From the NCBI GenBank assembly GCA_041649635.1, contig JBAZMV010000005.1, forward strand, positions 130,738-194,737: DNA of 64,000 bases, read 5' to 3'. The stretch's first letter is position 1; each line of letters begins with the position of its first letter. The notes below the pieces were generated by a model that saw only the letters and a program-made list of their open reading frames with translations, had not been told where the DNA came from and did not search any database. Source of the DNA: Dehalococcoidia bacterium. Its GTDB lineage: Bacteria; Chloroflexota; Dehalococcoidia; E44-bin15. Positions 25,209-33,961 of the stretch are shown here, in pieces. The position numbers and the translations under genes are program-made.

Positions 25209-25823
25209 TCACTCTATGGTTACCGAGGCGTCGACCCATGTCGCGGTAATCTCGAGGATTTGTGTATTAACAATAGTCAGATGGCCCGCCGGGTCCCCGA
25301 GACCCTCAACGAAAGATATGGTGCTGGAATCGCCGGGGTCGCCCATGATTTTAAAATATATATCGGCTAAATAGCCTTCGCCGCTTATACTATCGGCGCC
25401 GGCGCTGGCCGGCACGGTATTGAATATCCTCAAGGTGCCCTGGGTATTCGCCGGCACGTAGCCCCATTCTTCGATACGTGTTGCTGTATCGGAAATATCG
25501 CCTACGCGTACGTCCTGAACCCTGATGACGTCCGGGTCGTAAGATATGTCATATTGCGCGATAAAGAAGCCGTCTACCGGGGTGATTGCAACATAAGCGT
25601 GGAAATAACGTCCGGAGCTCTTCTTCACGGTTTCCGGCGCATCGATCGAGACGGTTACAGAAGCCGCGGCGGGTGTTGTTGCCGTTGGCGTTACCGTCGG
25701 CTGTTGCGTAACGGAAGCGGCAGGCGTGGGCGTCGGTTCCTGTTCAGAGTTGGAATTACAGGCAACAGCAGCCAACAGTGAAATACCCAGCAGCGCTAAT
25801 AAAGTTATCCTCGTCAGTCTCAT
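25209..25823 (-). CDS. Lipoprotein with cohesin-like domain
   Basis: 204 residues. Lipobox LAAVAC near residue 22, a Thr/Pro-rich linker (about 30-55) and a beta-rich domain. Segments AITPVDGFFIAQYDISYDP, IRVQDVRVGDI, GTLRIFNTVPASAG and GYLADIYFKIMG follow the cohesin (dockerin-binding) fold pattern. Cohesin domains outside cellulosomes are common in such genomes and can dock secreted proteins. No dockerin was recognised in this window, so a partner cannot be named. Its promoter (25895-25923) is a near copy of one at 27669-27696. Confidence 0.7.
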   Translation of the reverse strand: MRLTRITLLALLGISLLAAVACNSNSEQEPTPTPAASVTQQPTVTPTATTPAAASVTVSIDAPETVKKSSGRYFHAYVAITPVDGFFIAQYDISYDPDVIRVQDVRVGDISDTATRIEEWGYVPANTQGTLRIFNTVPASAGADSISGEGYLADIYFKIMGDPGDSSTISFVEGLGDPAGHLTIVNTQILEITATWVDASVTIE

Positions 25824-25888
25824 ATCGTATTCCCTTCAGTCCAGAGTTTATCTGTATACATATGGATCTATTCGTGATTTATGGATTT

Positions 25889-25927
25889 GGTATAGTTTAA
25901 ATGGACATCGGGTTTTTGTCAAAGCAA
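25889..25927 (-). promoter_or_regulatory. Duplicated promoter, copy 1
   Basis: On the minus strand TTGACA (25918-25923), 17-base spacer, TAAACT (25895-25900), about 70 bases before the cohesin-lipoprotein start. The surrounding 39 bases match 27664-27702 at 36 positions. Confidence 0.65.
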
Positions 25928-25984
25928 CAATTGATTTCTGCTCGGTGTGGTGTTCTTCACCTCGCTGACAGCGACCCATAGATT

Positions 25985-26009
25985 GTTGAAGGTAAAGAAC
26001 ACCTTTAAC
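25985..26009. repeat. GTTGAAGGTA palindrome
   Basis: GTTGAAGGTAAAGAACACC followed by TTTAAC; third member of the family at 5529, 25161 and 49300. It lies just after the stop of the AT-rich module (26014, minus strand). Confidence 0.7.
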
Positions 26010-26013
26010 AGCA

Positions 26014-26502
26014 TTAACTAGTGGCTTCTTTTCTGCTAGTAAATTTATAACTTGCGCTGACTGCAAGCCCCATGCTGGTTGCCGACTTAGCCATATGGTT
26101 AATATTAAATTTAACATAGCCATGAAATATCTGTTTGTCTAGTATCCTGATATCAACCTCGAAAGTCGTATTCTCTGATTTCCTACGTTTGGGACAATGA
26201 CCCTTATATCCTCCCTTTCCTTTTTTAAAAGACTCTGCTATAGTATTCGTCACCCCATTAATATCAACGTTTAAATGATCATCTTTTTCATCCCAGCGAA
26301 ATAAAAATGAAGGCGGAACGCCTTCCTTATTCCGTAGTTCAGCAATCACAAGACGCCCATCTGGTGCTGTTCTTCGTTCCTTATACTCTTCCAAGATATA
26401 ATCTTTATCACAATAACAAACTTGCCACGAAACGTTAAATGCCCCATCAGCTCCCTGCTCAAAGTTGTCACCTTTATATTTTGCGCCTTTCCAATGGGAC
26501 AT
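26014..26502 (-). CDS. Uncharacterised protein in AT-rich module
   Basis: 162 residues, not recognised. Start at 26502 is supported by AGGAGGGAAG upstream. No signal peptide or membrane segment. Lys/Asp-rich, probably beta-strand-rich and cytoplasmic, with NTTFEVDIRILDKQIFHGYV near the C-terminus. It overlaps the end of the upstream membrane-protein gene by 29 bp in another frame, so the two are translationally linked. Both are clearly more AT-rich than flanking genes, suggesting they arrived together. Confidence 0.65.
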   Translation of the reverse strand: MSHWKGAKYKGDNFEQGADGAFNVSWQVCYCDKDYILEEYKERRTAPDGRLVIAELRNKEGVPPSFLFRWDEKDDHLNVDINGVTNTIAESFKKGKGGYKGHCPKRRKSENTTFEVDIRILDKQIFHGYVKFNINHMAKSATSMGLAVSASYKFTSRKEATS

Positions 26503-27556
26503 GACTTCCCTCCTTTCTGCTATTATTAGTTGTGATCAACTCGCATTCCTGTTCCCTAAAGCACTGCAAACTGCATAAAAGGCCACAGAGAGATTCTCTG
26601 GAGATACTTTTAAACGTATTAGGAAGACTAAAAATAAATATGAAGAATCCAGTTATTAGTCCCAACGTAGCTCCTACCAGAGAAATCACTAATCCATAAC
26701 TAACTTGACAGGAACTAGAAAATCCATCACGAGTTATTGAGAAAAATGCGCTTGATATAACTGCAGACAAAAAACAGACGAGTATCACTGCGTTAGAAAA
26801 TAGCAAAATCCTGGACTGCCGAATTCTAGATCTCTGATGCAGAACGACAAGAGCGATCACAGAAAAAACTGCAATAAAAATCCCAAAAATAAAGGATGTG
26901 ATCGCTTTATTGTAATCAGTAATCCCGTAGTGTATATATTGTGATAGACTCCAACCCGAGATTGATAACCCATTTGACTGTATCCACGGTTGAAATACTC
27001 CTACAACTATTAGTATTGAGAATAACAAAGCTATAAGATACAGAATTTTATGAGTCACTCGACTAACATCCCATCTAACTCTGCGACGAACATATTGAAG
27101 AAAGATTGCTATGACGTTACCAGAATCCCTTCCTGTACCAGCACCTACCACAACTAAAGAAGTAACACAATATATTAATGCAAGAGTTGTCCATTTGTTA
27201 TCGTAAAAGGTTAAGCCTGCCCCTACTAATCCTAAAGACAATGATACATGTACGAGATTAATTCCAGCTAATTGAGCTCCAATTTGTTTCCACCAGTTAT
27301 AAGGTAAGAACTTGTCAAAATATATGAAAAAACCTGCTATAGTAAGAAATGCCATAAAACATATAACGACATATATAAGCGGTGCATTGATTCGTGTTAA
27401 AGTACCACTTAAAGCTGCAGCCACTCCGAAACAAGACAACCCCTTAGATTTTATGTACTTTTGACTATTTGTTTTTAAAATCTCCAGTTTATATGAACTC
27501 AGATGATGCAAGTCCGGCAAATCATTATTATTTGTACTATTAAAGTCATTTACCAT
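26474..27556 (-). CDS. Uncharacterised multi-pass membrane protein in AT-rich module
   Basis: 360 residues from ATG 27556 (AAGGT about 9 bases upstream; an in-frame ATG at 27616 would add 20 residues). About eight hydrophobic segments, including FGVAAALSGTLTRINAPL, GINLVHVSLSLGLVGAGLTF, ISFIFGIFIAVFSVIALVV-type stretches and a last helix around GATLGLITGFFIFIF. A long cytoplasmic N-terminus precedes the first helix. No family recognised. Partner gene is 26014-26502. Confidence 0.65.
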   Translation of the reverse strand: MVNDFNSTNNNDLPDLHHLSSYKLEILKTNSQKYIKSKGLSCFGVAAALSGTLTRINAPLIYVVICFMAFLTIAGFFIYFDKFLPYNWWKQIGAQLAGINLVHVSLSLGLVGAGLTFYDNKWTTLALIYCVTSLVVVGAGTGRDSGNVIAIFLQYVRRRVRWDVSRVTHKILYLIALLFSILIVVGVFQPWIQSNGLSISGWSLSQYIHYGITDYNKAITSFIFGIFIAVFSVIALVVLHQRSRIRQSRILLFSNAVILVCFLSAVISSAFFSITRDGFSSSCQVSYGLVISLVGATLGLITGFFIFIFSLPNTFKSISRESLCGLLCSLQCFREQECELITTNNSRKEGSHVPLERRKI

Positions 27557-27663
27557 GATCGACCTTGTTTCTTTATCCAATGTGCGGGTTCTGCAATATC
27601 GGACACTTATTATCATCTGCCATTTGATAACTCCATTGGGTTTATTCGTAACTCATGAGGTGG

Positions 27664-27702
27664 GTATAGTTTAAATGGACATAGTCTTTTTGTCAAAGCA
27701 AA
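27664..27702 (-). promoter_or_regulatory. Duplicated promoter, copy 2
   Basis: On the minus strand TTGACA (27691-27696), 17-base spacer, TAAACT (27669-27674). Near-identical to 25889-25927. Drives the AT-rich membrane-protein module. Confidence 0.65.
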
Positions 27703-27800
27703 GACCGCGATAACGTTATTGCGAGGGGATGATCCCTAGAGTTTTAGTATGGAATGTCGACGTGGCAATCTTGATAGTTAGTTTCATATAGTTTTGATAG

Positions 27801-27857
27801 AGATTGCTTCGTCGTCCTTCCATGATATATAGGTATATGGAAGGACTTGCAATGACG
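27801..27857. repeat. CATTGCGAG / GAAGCAATCT repeat
   Basis: AGATTGCTTCGTCGTCCTTCC at one end and GGAAGGACTTGCAATGACG at the other; same family as 659-717 and 9363-9414. Confidence 0.75.
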
Positions 27858-28006
27858 CATGGTATATGAACTGGGGGCGAGACGATCCTCGCCCCTACGA
27901 TGTTGTCACGGATGACGGTGGAGAACCTCTGCGGATTTTTCTTCTACTAATGAAAAGGACTGTGTTATAATGTGCTAATTCTAAAAAGGATGAGAGGTGC
28001 GGTCGA

Positions 28007-28852
28007 ATGCGGGTGGCTATTATAGGGCTGGGGCTCATCGGCGGATCGCTGGGGCTGGCACTGAAGGCGGCTGGAGCCGAGGTGTCTGGGTATGCGAGGC
28101 GTTCTGAAACTGCCTCTGCTGCGTTAGCTCGTGGGGTTGTCGACAAGTGCGGTTCCGATATGCCGTCGACGATCAAGGGCGCGGATATCATAGTTATCGC
28201 GACTCCCGTCCTTGCCGTGAAAGACGTATTGGTGGAAATAGCTGAGCATTTTACAAAAGGAGTCATCGTCACCGATGTCGCCAGCACCAAAGCCGACGTC
28301 ATGAAATGGGCAGAGGAATATCTTCCCGAAAAGGCCTATTTTATCGGCGGGCATCCCATGGCTGGGAGAGAGTTCGCCGGTATAGCCGCCGCCGATGCCG
28401 ATTTGTTCCGTGGCTGCACGTATTGCCTGGTCCCCGGCGGCAACGTTAAGGCCGAATCGCGCAGGAAGATGGAAGACATGGTGAAGACCGTCGGCGCCAA
28501 ACCCTTCTACATCGATGCGAAGGAGCATGACGCGTTTGTCGCGGGTATAAGCCACCTGCCGCATTTGCTGTCGGTCGCGCTTGTGTCGACAACCGTCAAT
28601 GATCCCAACTGGACGGCCATGTCCAGGCTGGCGTCGTCGGGTTACAGGGACACAACGCGTCTGGCGTCCGGCGATCCGAGGATGAGCCGCGACATATGTC
28701 TTACCAACAAAAAACATATCGTTGAAGCTTTAGACAGATACATCGACAGTCTTCAAGAGCTGCGTCGTCTGGTAAGCGGCGGAGACGAGAAAATAGAGGA
28801 ATACTTCATCAAGGTCAGAGAAGCAAGAGAGGACTGGCTGCGCCAGAGATGA
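28007..28852 (+). CDS. tyrA: Prephenate dehydrogenase
   Basis: 281 residues. Oxidative decarboxylation of prephenate (or arogenate) on the way to tyrosine. NAD-binding GLGLIGGSLGLALK at the N-terminus, HPMAGREFAGIAAA and the helical dimer domain with GISHLPHLLSVAL. It lacks a C-terminal ACT domain, so feedback control by tyrosine through ACT is not expected. ATG at 28007 with GAGGTG upstream; a TATAAT at 27966-27971 could be its -10. The next gene, aroA, follows after 6 bp. Confidence 0.93.
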   Translation: MRVAIIGLGLIGGSLGLALKAAGAEVSGYARRSETASAALARGVVDKCGSDMPSTIKGADIIVIATPVLAVKDVLVEIAEHFTKGVIVTDVASTKADVMKWAEEYLPEKAYFIGGHPMAGREFAGIAAADADLFRGCTYCLVPGGNVKAESRRKMEDMVKTVGAKPFYIDAKEHDAFVAGISHLPHLLSVALVSTTVNDPNWTAMSRLASSGYRDTTRLASGDPRMSRDICLTNKKHIVEALDRYIDSLQELRRLVSGGDEKIEEYFIKVREAREDWLRQR

Positions 28853-28858
28853 TGTCTA

Positions 28859-30142
28859 TTGGATAAGTGTTTGACCAATCGCAAATCCCTGCGCGGGGAC
28901 ATCACTACACCCGGAGATAAGTCGATATCTCACCGCGCCCTTATTTTGAACAGTATCGCCAAAGGAAAGGCGCGCATAGAGAACCTTTCATCAGGCGATG
29001 ACGTTCGTTCCACTATGTCGTGTCTTCAGGCGCTGGGCGTAAAAATAACAGGCGAGGGCGATGTCTTCATGGTCGACGGCGTCGGCCCCGGCGGGTTCAG
29101 GTCTCCGGACGATGTGCTCAACGCCGGCAATAGCGGCACTACGATGCGTCTTATGGGGGGCCTGCTCGCGGCTCAGCCGTTCTTCTCGGTTATAACGGGC
29201 GACGCTTCGCTGCGCTCGCGCCCTATGGACCGTCTGATCAATCCCCTGCGTCACATGGGCGCGGATATATGGGGGCGGAAGAATGATTCACTGGCGCCGC
29301 TGGCGATAAAAGGCCGCGGGCTGAAGGGTATAACGTACAAAATGCCGGTGGCCAGCGCCCAGATAAAGTCAGCGATACTGATTGCCGGACTCTTTGCCGA
29401 GGGCAAGACCACGATAACGGAGCCGTCGATTTCCAGAGACCACACTGAACGCATGATCGGCGCGCTGGGCGTGAGGATTACCCGAGACGATAAGACCATA
29501 GAGCTGACTCCTTCCGCTCCTCGCGCTCCCGTCGACGTGTCGGTGCCGGGTGATATCAGTTCGGCTGCTTTCTGGCTCGTCGCGGGCGCCATACATCCCG
29601 ACGCGAAACTGCGGATTATAAATGTGGGCATCAATCCAACCAGGGCCGGCATAATCGACGTGCTGCTCGAAATGGGCGCTAAGCTGAAAGTGGATCGCGT
29701 ATCAAAGGAGGGCGGTGAGCCCGTAGCAGAAGTTTCGATCGAGACGAGCCGGTTGATGGGAATAAGGATCAGGGGCAATATGATCCCGCGCATAATCGAT
29801 GAGATACCCCTCATAGCGCTGGCCGGCGCATGCGCAAACGGCAATACGGTTATCCGCGGCGCGCAGGAGCTGAGGGTGAAGGAATCGGACAGGATCCGCA
29901 CGACCGTGTCCGAGCTGTCGAAGATAGGTGTTGATATTGAGGAACTATCCGACGGCATGGTTATTCACGGGGGTGGTGGCATCAAGGGAGGGGAGTGCCA
30001 GAGTTACGGGGACCATCGTCTGGCGATGACGATGGGCATCGCTTCACTCGTGTCAAAGGGGGAAATAGTTATCCACGACGCGGATGCGGTAACGGTCTCT
30101 TATCCCGGTTTCTGGGAGGAGCTTGAACGCATTTCCACTTAG
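28859..30142 (+). CDS. aroA: 3-phosphoshikimate 1-carboxyvinyltransferase (EPSP synthase)
   Basis: 427 residues. Joins shikimate-3-phosphate and phosphoenolpyruvate in the shikimate pathway. Motifs: PGDKSISHRALI near the N-terminus, NAGNSGTTMRLMGGLLA, and LRVKESDRIRT towards the C-terminus. The start is a TTG at 28859, 6 bp after tyrA; no ATG lies near the conserved beginning. Together with tyrA this is a two-gene aromatic amino-acid unit leading into remA-gmk. Confidence 0.95.
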   Translation: MDKCLTNRKSLRGDITTPGDKSISHRALILNSIAKGKARIENLSSGDDVRSTMSCLQALGVKITGEGDVFMVDGVGPGGFRSPDDVLNAGNSGTTMRLMGGLLAAQPFFSVITGDASLRSRPMDRLINPLRHMGADIWGRKNDSLAPLAIKGRGLKGITYKMPVASAQIKSAILIAGLFAEGKTTITEPSISRDHTERMIGALGVRITRDDKTIELTPSAPRAPVDVSVPGDISSAAFWLVAGAIHPDAKLRIINVGINPTRAGIIDVLLEMGAKLKVDRVSKEGGEPVAEVSIETSRLMGIRIRGNMIPRIIDEIPLIALAGACANGNTVIRGAQELRVKESDRIRTTVSELSKIGVDIEELSDGMVIHGGGGIKGGECQSYGDHRLAMTMGIASLVSKGEIVIHDADAVTVSYPGFWEELERIST

Positions 30143-30177
30143 AACGTTGAGAAAGGTCAGGCGTTAGGGTAAAGATT

Positions 30178-30429
30178 ATGAAGGCGGAACTGGTGCATGT
30201 CGGCTTCGGTAACATCATCGCTGTCAACAAAGTCGTGGCGATCGCGCATCCGGCTTCGGCTCCGATGAAGCGGATGGTTCAGGAGGGCAAGGAGGATGGG
30301 CTGGTGGTGGACCTGACCAGCGGCAGGAGGACAAAGGCGGTAATAATAATGGACAGCGGCCATATAGTACTGGCGGCCATAGCCCCGGAGACCATCTCCG
30401 GCAGGGCTGCGGGAAGCAAAGTGGATTGA
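30178..30429 (+). CDS. RemA-like DUF370 protein
   Basis: 83 residues. Matches the RemA/DUF370 family throughout: ELVHVGFGNIIAVNKVVAI, then SAPMKRMVQEGKEDGLVVDL, TSGRRTKAVIIMDSGHIVLA. In Bacillus RemA is a DNA-binding activator of biofilm-matrix genes. It is commonly encoded beside gmk, as here, where the stop overlaps the gmk TTG start by 4 bp. Whether it regulates surface proteins in this organism is unknown. Confidence 0.88.
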   Translation: MKAELVHVGFGNIIAVNKVVAIAHPASAPMKRMVQEGKEDGLVVDLTSGRRTKAVIIMDSGHIVLAAIAPETISGRAAGSKVD

Positions 30430-31040
30430 CACTGAAGGAAAAAGTAACCGGCGACAATAAGCATGTGCTGTTCGTGCTGTCCGGCCCGTCCGGTGTGGGC
30501 AAGGACGTTGTGCTGATGCGCATAAGGAAGCTGGCGCGATCCATGCGATTCGTTGTGACGACCACCACCAGGGCTAAGCGCGAGATTGAATCGAACGGGG
30601 TGCATTACGATTTCGTGTCCCGTGATAAATTTGAGGATATGATCGAGAAAAAGAAACTGCTGGAGTGGGCCGAGGTCTACGGCAACTACTACGGGGTGCC
30701 GCGGGACAGGGTGGAGCGGGCGTTTAAAGAGGGGCATGACGTCATGGTCAAGGTAGACGTGCAGGGGGCGATGACGATAAAGAAGGTCATGCCGCATGCA
30801 GTGCTGATATTCCTGGCGCCGCCCTCGATGGAGGAGCTGGAGGATCGCCTGCGCAAAAGGAACACCGAGTCATCCGCAGATCTGAGCAGGCGCATAACTA
30901 CGGCGCAGGAGGAGATGGCTCTGGCGGAGACGTTCAATTATATAGTGGTTAACAATGTTATCGAAGATGCAGTCGATGAGATAATGGACATCATCGCCGC
31001 GGAGAAGCGCCTGGCGAAGACGGGGAAGGTGAAGCTATGA
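30426..31040 (+). CDS. gmk: Guanylate kinase
   Basis: 204 residues. Phosphorylates GMP to GDP. P-loop LSGPSGVGKDVVLMR, GMP-binding TTTTRAKREIESNGVHYDFVS and the LID-region RLRKRNTES. The start is TTG at 30426 (in TTGA overlap with the remA stop); the first in-frame ATG would remove the P-loop. The remA-gmk order is conserved in many Gram-positive-type genomes. It overlaps the next small gene by 4 bp. Confidence 0.94.
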   Translation: MTLKEKVTGDNKHVLFVLSGPSGVGKDVVLMRIRKLARSMRFVVTTTTRAKREIESNGVHYDFVSRDKFEDMIEKKKLLEWAEVYGNYYGVPRDRVERAFKEGHDVMVKVDVQGAMTIKKVMPHAVLIFLAPPSMEELEDRLRKRNTESSADLSRRITTAQEEMALAETFNYIVVNNVIEDAVDEIMDIIAAEKRLAKTGKVKL

Positions 31041-31231
31041 GCGGCACAATGATAGCATTGATAATACCCCTGGTGCTGATCCAGTTGGGACTCATGATAT
31101 TCGCTCTCGTCGACCTGGTCAAAAGGGATAAGGTCAAAGGCGGGAACAAGGTCGTCTGGGCTCTCGTCGTGATTTTGATAAATATCATCGGCCCCATCGT
31201 CTACCTCATTTTCGGCAGGGAGGACGAGTGA
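31037..31231 (+). CDS. Small PLDc_N-domain membrane protein (YxlE-like)
   Basis: 64 residues, two membrane helices (MIALIIPLVLIQLGLMIFAL and VVWALVVILINIIGPIVYLI) separated by a basic loop. The IQLGLMIFALVDL...IGPIVYLIFGR pattern is that of the phospholipase D nuclease N-terminal domain found alone in YxlE. In Bacillus YxlE sits with the ABC exporter YxlFG; here an ABC ATPase and permease follow directly. Overlaps gmk by 4 bp. Role unknown, probably accessory to the exporter. Confidence 0.8.
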   Translation: MSGTMIALIIPLVLIQLGLMIFALVDLVKRDKVKGGNKVVWALVVILINIIGPIVYLIFGREDE

Positions 31232-31237
31232 TTCGCT

Positions 31238-32179
31238 GTGGAAGCGATCGCATGCCGTGGTTTAACCAAACAATACGGCAGCGTCATCGCCGTAGATAAT
31301 CTCGACCTGTTCGTTGAACAGGGCTCGGTCTTCGGTTTCCTCGGCCCCAACGGCGCGGGCAAAACAACCACGGTCAGGCTTCTCGTAGGGCTCAGTCAGC
31401 CCACAGTCGGTCAAGCTTCCATCATGGGCGAACGTGTCCGGATCAACTCCGTCCATTTGCGCAACAGGATCGGCTACCTTCCCGAGGAGCCGTCGTTCTA
31501 CAACTGGATGACCGGGCGCGATTTTCTTCTGTATGTCGGCGAGCTGTTCCGCCTGCCGTCTCATGAAAACAGGAAACGGTGCGACGAGATGCTGGAGTTC
31601 GCCGGACTGAAGGATGCGGCGAAACGGAAGATCGGCGGCTACTCCAAGGGCATGCGCCAGCGACTCGGCCTGGCTCAAGCGATGATGAATCGTCCCGGGG
31701 TGCTGTTCCTTGATGAGCCGTGCTCGGCCCTTGATCCCATCGGCCGCCGCGAGGTGCTGGACGCCATCATAAAATTGAAGTCGCATACAACCATCTTCAT
31801 GTCGACGCATATCCTGTCCGATGTGGAGCGCACCTGCGATACGGTCGGCATCATCGATAAGGGTCGCCTCGTGATACAGGAGAGCACAAATAGATTAAGG
31901 GAGCGTTTCGCCAGTCCCGTCTTTGAGTTGGAAGTGGAAGGCGATGCGAGCCCGCTCGCCGCGCGCCTCAGGTCGCTGCCCTGGGTTACTGCGGTGGAGG
32001 AGGCCGGGCGCGACGCAGGAGCCATGCTTCGCATACGCACGGACGATGTGGCCGTGGCCAAGCGCGAGCTTCCCGGCATAGTATCGGACAGCGGCCTCGT
32101 TCTGATCCGCTACGAGCTGATATCGCCGAGCCTGGAAGATGTCTTTATACAGATGATCGGCGCTCGAGAGAAGGTATGA
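31238..32179 (+). CDS. ABC transporter ATP-binding protein (ABC-2 exporter type)
   Basis: 313 residues. Walker A GPNGAGKTTTVRLL, signature YSKGMRQRLGLAQ, Walker B VLFLDEPCSALDP and the H-loop STHIL. A C-terminal extension of about 95 residues resembles the DUF4162 tail of such exporters. GTG start at 31238. Pairs with the permease at 32176 by a 4-bp overlap. With the small protein upstream it forms a YxlE/F/G-like unit. Substrate unknown. Confidence 0.9.
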   Translation: MEAIACRGLTKQYGSVIAVDNLDLFVEQGSVFGFLGPNGAGKTTTVRLLVGLSQPTVGQASIMGERVRINSVHLRNRIGYLPEEPSFYNWMTGRDFLLYVGELFRLPSHENRKRCDEMLEFAGLKDAAKRKIGGYSKGMRQRLGLAQAMMNRPGVLFLDEPCSALDPIGRREVLDAIIKLKSHTTIFMSTHILSDVERTCDTVGIIDKGRLVIQESTNRLRERFASPVFELEVEGDASPLAARLRSLPWVTAVEEAGRDAGAMLRIRTDDVAVAKRELPGIVSDSGLVLIRYELISPSLEDVFIQMIGAREKV

Positions 32180-32928
32180 AGGGTTTCTTAGTACTGTTCA
32201 AAAAAGAACTGCGGGAGCAGGCAAAGACCCACAGGCTGCTTATAGTCCTGGCGGTTTTCCTGGTGCTGGGTATGGGCACGCCGCTCATGCTGTACTACCT
32301 GCCTTCGATAGTAAATACATCCGAGGGCACACAACTGCCCATACCGGATTTCACCGCCGCCGATGTTTCCATGGAGTTCCTGGGCAGCATCGCCCAGATA
32401 GGAATGGTGGTTGTCATCCTCGTCGCCATGGGTGCCGTGTCGCGGGAGCGGGAGCGCGGCACCGCTCTGCTCACCCTGTCGAAACCTGTAGGCCGTGGCA
32501 CGTTCGTCGTCGCCAAGCTGGCAGCGCTGGCTGTAACTTTCGAGATCAGCCTGATAGTAAGCGCACTGTTCTGCTACATTTACGTCGGCGTCCTGTTCGA
32601 TGGCGTCGGGGGTGCGGCATTCGCCGCCGCGACCGCGCTGGCCGGGCTGTTCCTTCTGCTCTGCATCTCGATAACTTTGCTGTGCAGCAGCATCTTTAAA
32701 AGCGCATTTGCCGCCGGCGGGGCGGCTCTGGTTGTAATCGTTGTTCTATGGGCGCTGTCTGCGATTCCGAACATCGGATCATACGCGCCGATGGGGGTAC
32801 TGGATTGGGGCAACGGTCTCATCCTGGGGAAGGGCACGGGTGCGTGGGGCTCGCTGTGCATCAGCGCGGGGCTGGCGGTTGCTTTCATCGTCGGGGCGTG
32901 GCAGGCGCTGATGAGGAAAGAGATATAG
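32176..32928 (+). CDS. ABC-2 type transporter permease
   Basis: 250 residues with six predicted membrane helices. N-terminal cytoplasmic FKKELREQAKTHRLLIVLAV, a cytoplasmic SRERERGTALLTLSKPVGR loop after helix 2, typical of NosY/YxlG-like permeases. ATG overlaps the ATPase stop. It ends the long plus-strand run that began at tyrA. Substrate unknown. Confidence 0.87.
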   Translation: MKGFLVLFKKELREQAKTHRLLIVLAVFLVLGMGTPLMLYYLPSIVNTSEGTQLPIPDFTAADVSMEFLGSIAQIGMVVVILVAMGAVSRERERGTALLTLSKPVGRGTFVVAKLAALAVTFEISLIVSALFCYIYVGVLFDGVGGAAFAAATALAGLFLLLCISITLLCSSIFKSAFAAGGAALVVIVVLWALSAIPNIGSYAPMGVLDWGNGLILGKGTGAWGSLCISAGLAVAFIVGAWQALMRKEI

Positions 32929-32934
32929 GATTAT

Positions 32935-33028
32935 CAACCCCCTGTAATCCCCCAATCTTGGGGGAATTTTTTAAAAAATAGGGGACACCCCTAATACCCC
33001 GTCAGGAGACAGGGTCTCCTGTACCTCT
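32935..33028. repeat. ~100-bp dispersed element, copy C (inverted)
   Basis: Reverse complement closely matches 44993-45090: CAACCCCCTGTAATCCCCCA, AGGGGACACCCCTAATACCC, CCGTCAGGAGA and TCTCCTGTACCTCT all recur there. It lies between two convergent genes. Confidence 0.8.
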
Positions 33029-33032
33029 GTTT

Positions 33033-33863
33033 TTACAGCGAGTTATACGTCTCTTGCATGATGAGCGCGTCGGCTTCAAGGCTGGGGCTTTCGCAGATGA
33101 CCAGCCCTTTGATATCGAATTCTTTCCATGTCCTGAAAAGTTCCAGGTAGTTCATATCGGAATCTTTGAGGTCGAGGTGGCCAAGCTCGCCTTTGCTGGA
33201 GTATTTTATGCCTGACAGATGGATGTGCATATCGTTCAGGGCGTCGCGTCCCAGCCTATCTTCGACCTGTCCCAGTATCGACTTAAATTTCGCATAAGTA
33301 TTCGCCTTGCCGTGCCGCGCGTGCAGATGTGCGAAGTCGATACACGGTGCCACGCCGTCGATTTCTGCGCTCAGGCGCAGCACCTCGTCCAGGTTGCCGA
33401 ACTGGCTTGCTTTACCTGTGGTCTCTGTCCTGAGCGTAACTTCGAGATTTTCTGATTTCATCGCGCTTACGATGTCTTCAAGTTCTTTTTTTACCCGGGC
33501 GTATACTTCATCGGGGGGGTCTTTGAGGTAGAAGGCGGGGTGAAAGATAATGCTCTGCGCTCCTATAATCGATGCGATTCGGACCGTCTGCATCAGCCGC
33601 TTCCTGCTGGCGATGAGCTTCTCCTCTTCGTGCGCGTTCAGGTTTATATAGTACGGGCCGTGCGCGCTGAGCTTTACGTTGAGTCTCTTAGCCGTCTCGC
33701 CTACCTTGCGGGCCATGGCCTGGCTCATGTTGACGCCGTAGACGAATTCGACCTCCATGCAGCCGAGTCCCAGTTCGGCGATGCGCTCGATGCCGTCCGC
33801 CGTGCTTTCCGATCTGGAGGTGTGCGGCGTGCCGCCTGTGCCGAAGAGAAGTTTGTCATTCAT
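33033..33863 (-). CDS. Endonuclease IV-like TIM-barrel protein
   Basis: 276 residues. Follows the AP endonuclease family 2 / deoxyribonuclease IV pattern: HGPYYINL (His69), FHPAFYL (His108), RTETTGK (Glu147), CIDFAHLHARH (Asp176, His179), MHIHLSG (His213, His215) and ICESP (Glu258). These are the usual three-zinc ligands, so catalytic activity at abasic sites is likely. Length is typical of Nfo. No repair gene neighbours it. Could also be a sugar-isomerase relative, but the ligand set favours Nfo. Confidence 0.82.
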   Translation of the reverse strand: MNDKLLFGTGGTPHTSRSESTADGIERIAELGLGCMEVEFVYGVNMSQAMARKVGETAKRLNVKLSAHGPYYINLNAHEEEKLIASRKRLMQTVRIASIIGAQSIIFHPAFYLKDPPDEVYARVKKELEDIVSAMKSENLEVTLRTETTGKASQFGNLDEVLRLSAEIDGVAPCIDFAHLHARHGKANTYAKFKSILGQVEDRLGRDALNDMHIHLSGIKYSSKGELGHLDLKDSDMNYLELFRTWKEFDIKGLVICESPSLEADALIMQETYNSL

Positions 33864-33961
33864 CGAATCGTCGTCAACCCACTGTAAAACTCAGATTTGG
33901 GGGAATTAAAAGGGATAGGAGATACATGTAAAATCAGGTAGAGGCTTCTTGATCGGGCCGT

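Larger units (their letters stand above)
27557..28006. other. 450-bp gap with promoter copy and repeats
   Basis: Holds the second copy of the duplicated promoter (27664-27702), a CATTGCGAG repeat (27801-27857), a GGGGCGAG palindrome (27874-27895) and the tyrA leader. No gene seen other than a possible N-terminal extension of the membrane protein to 27616. Confidence 0.65.
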
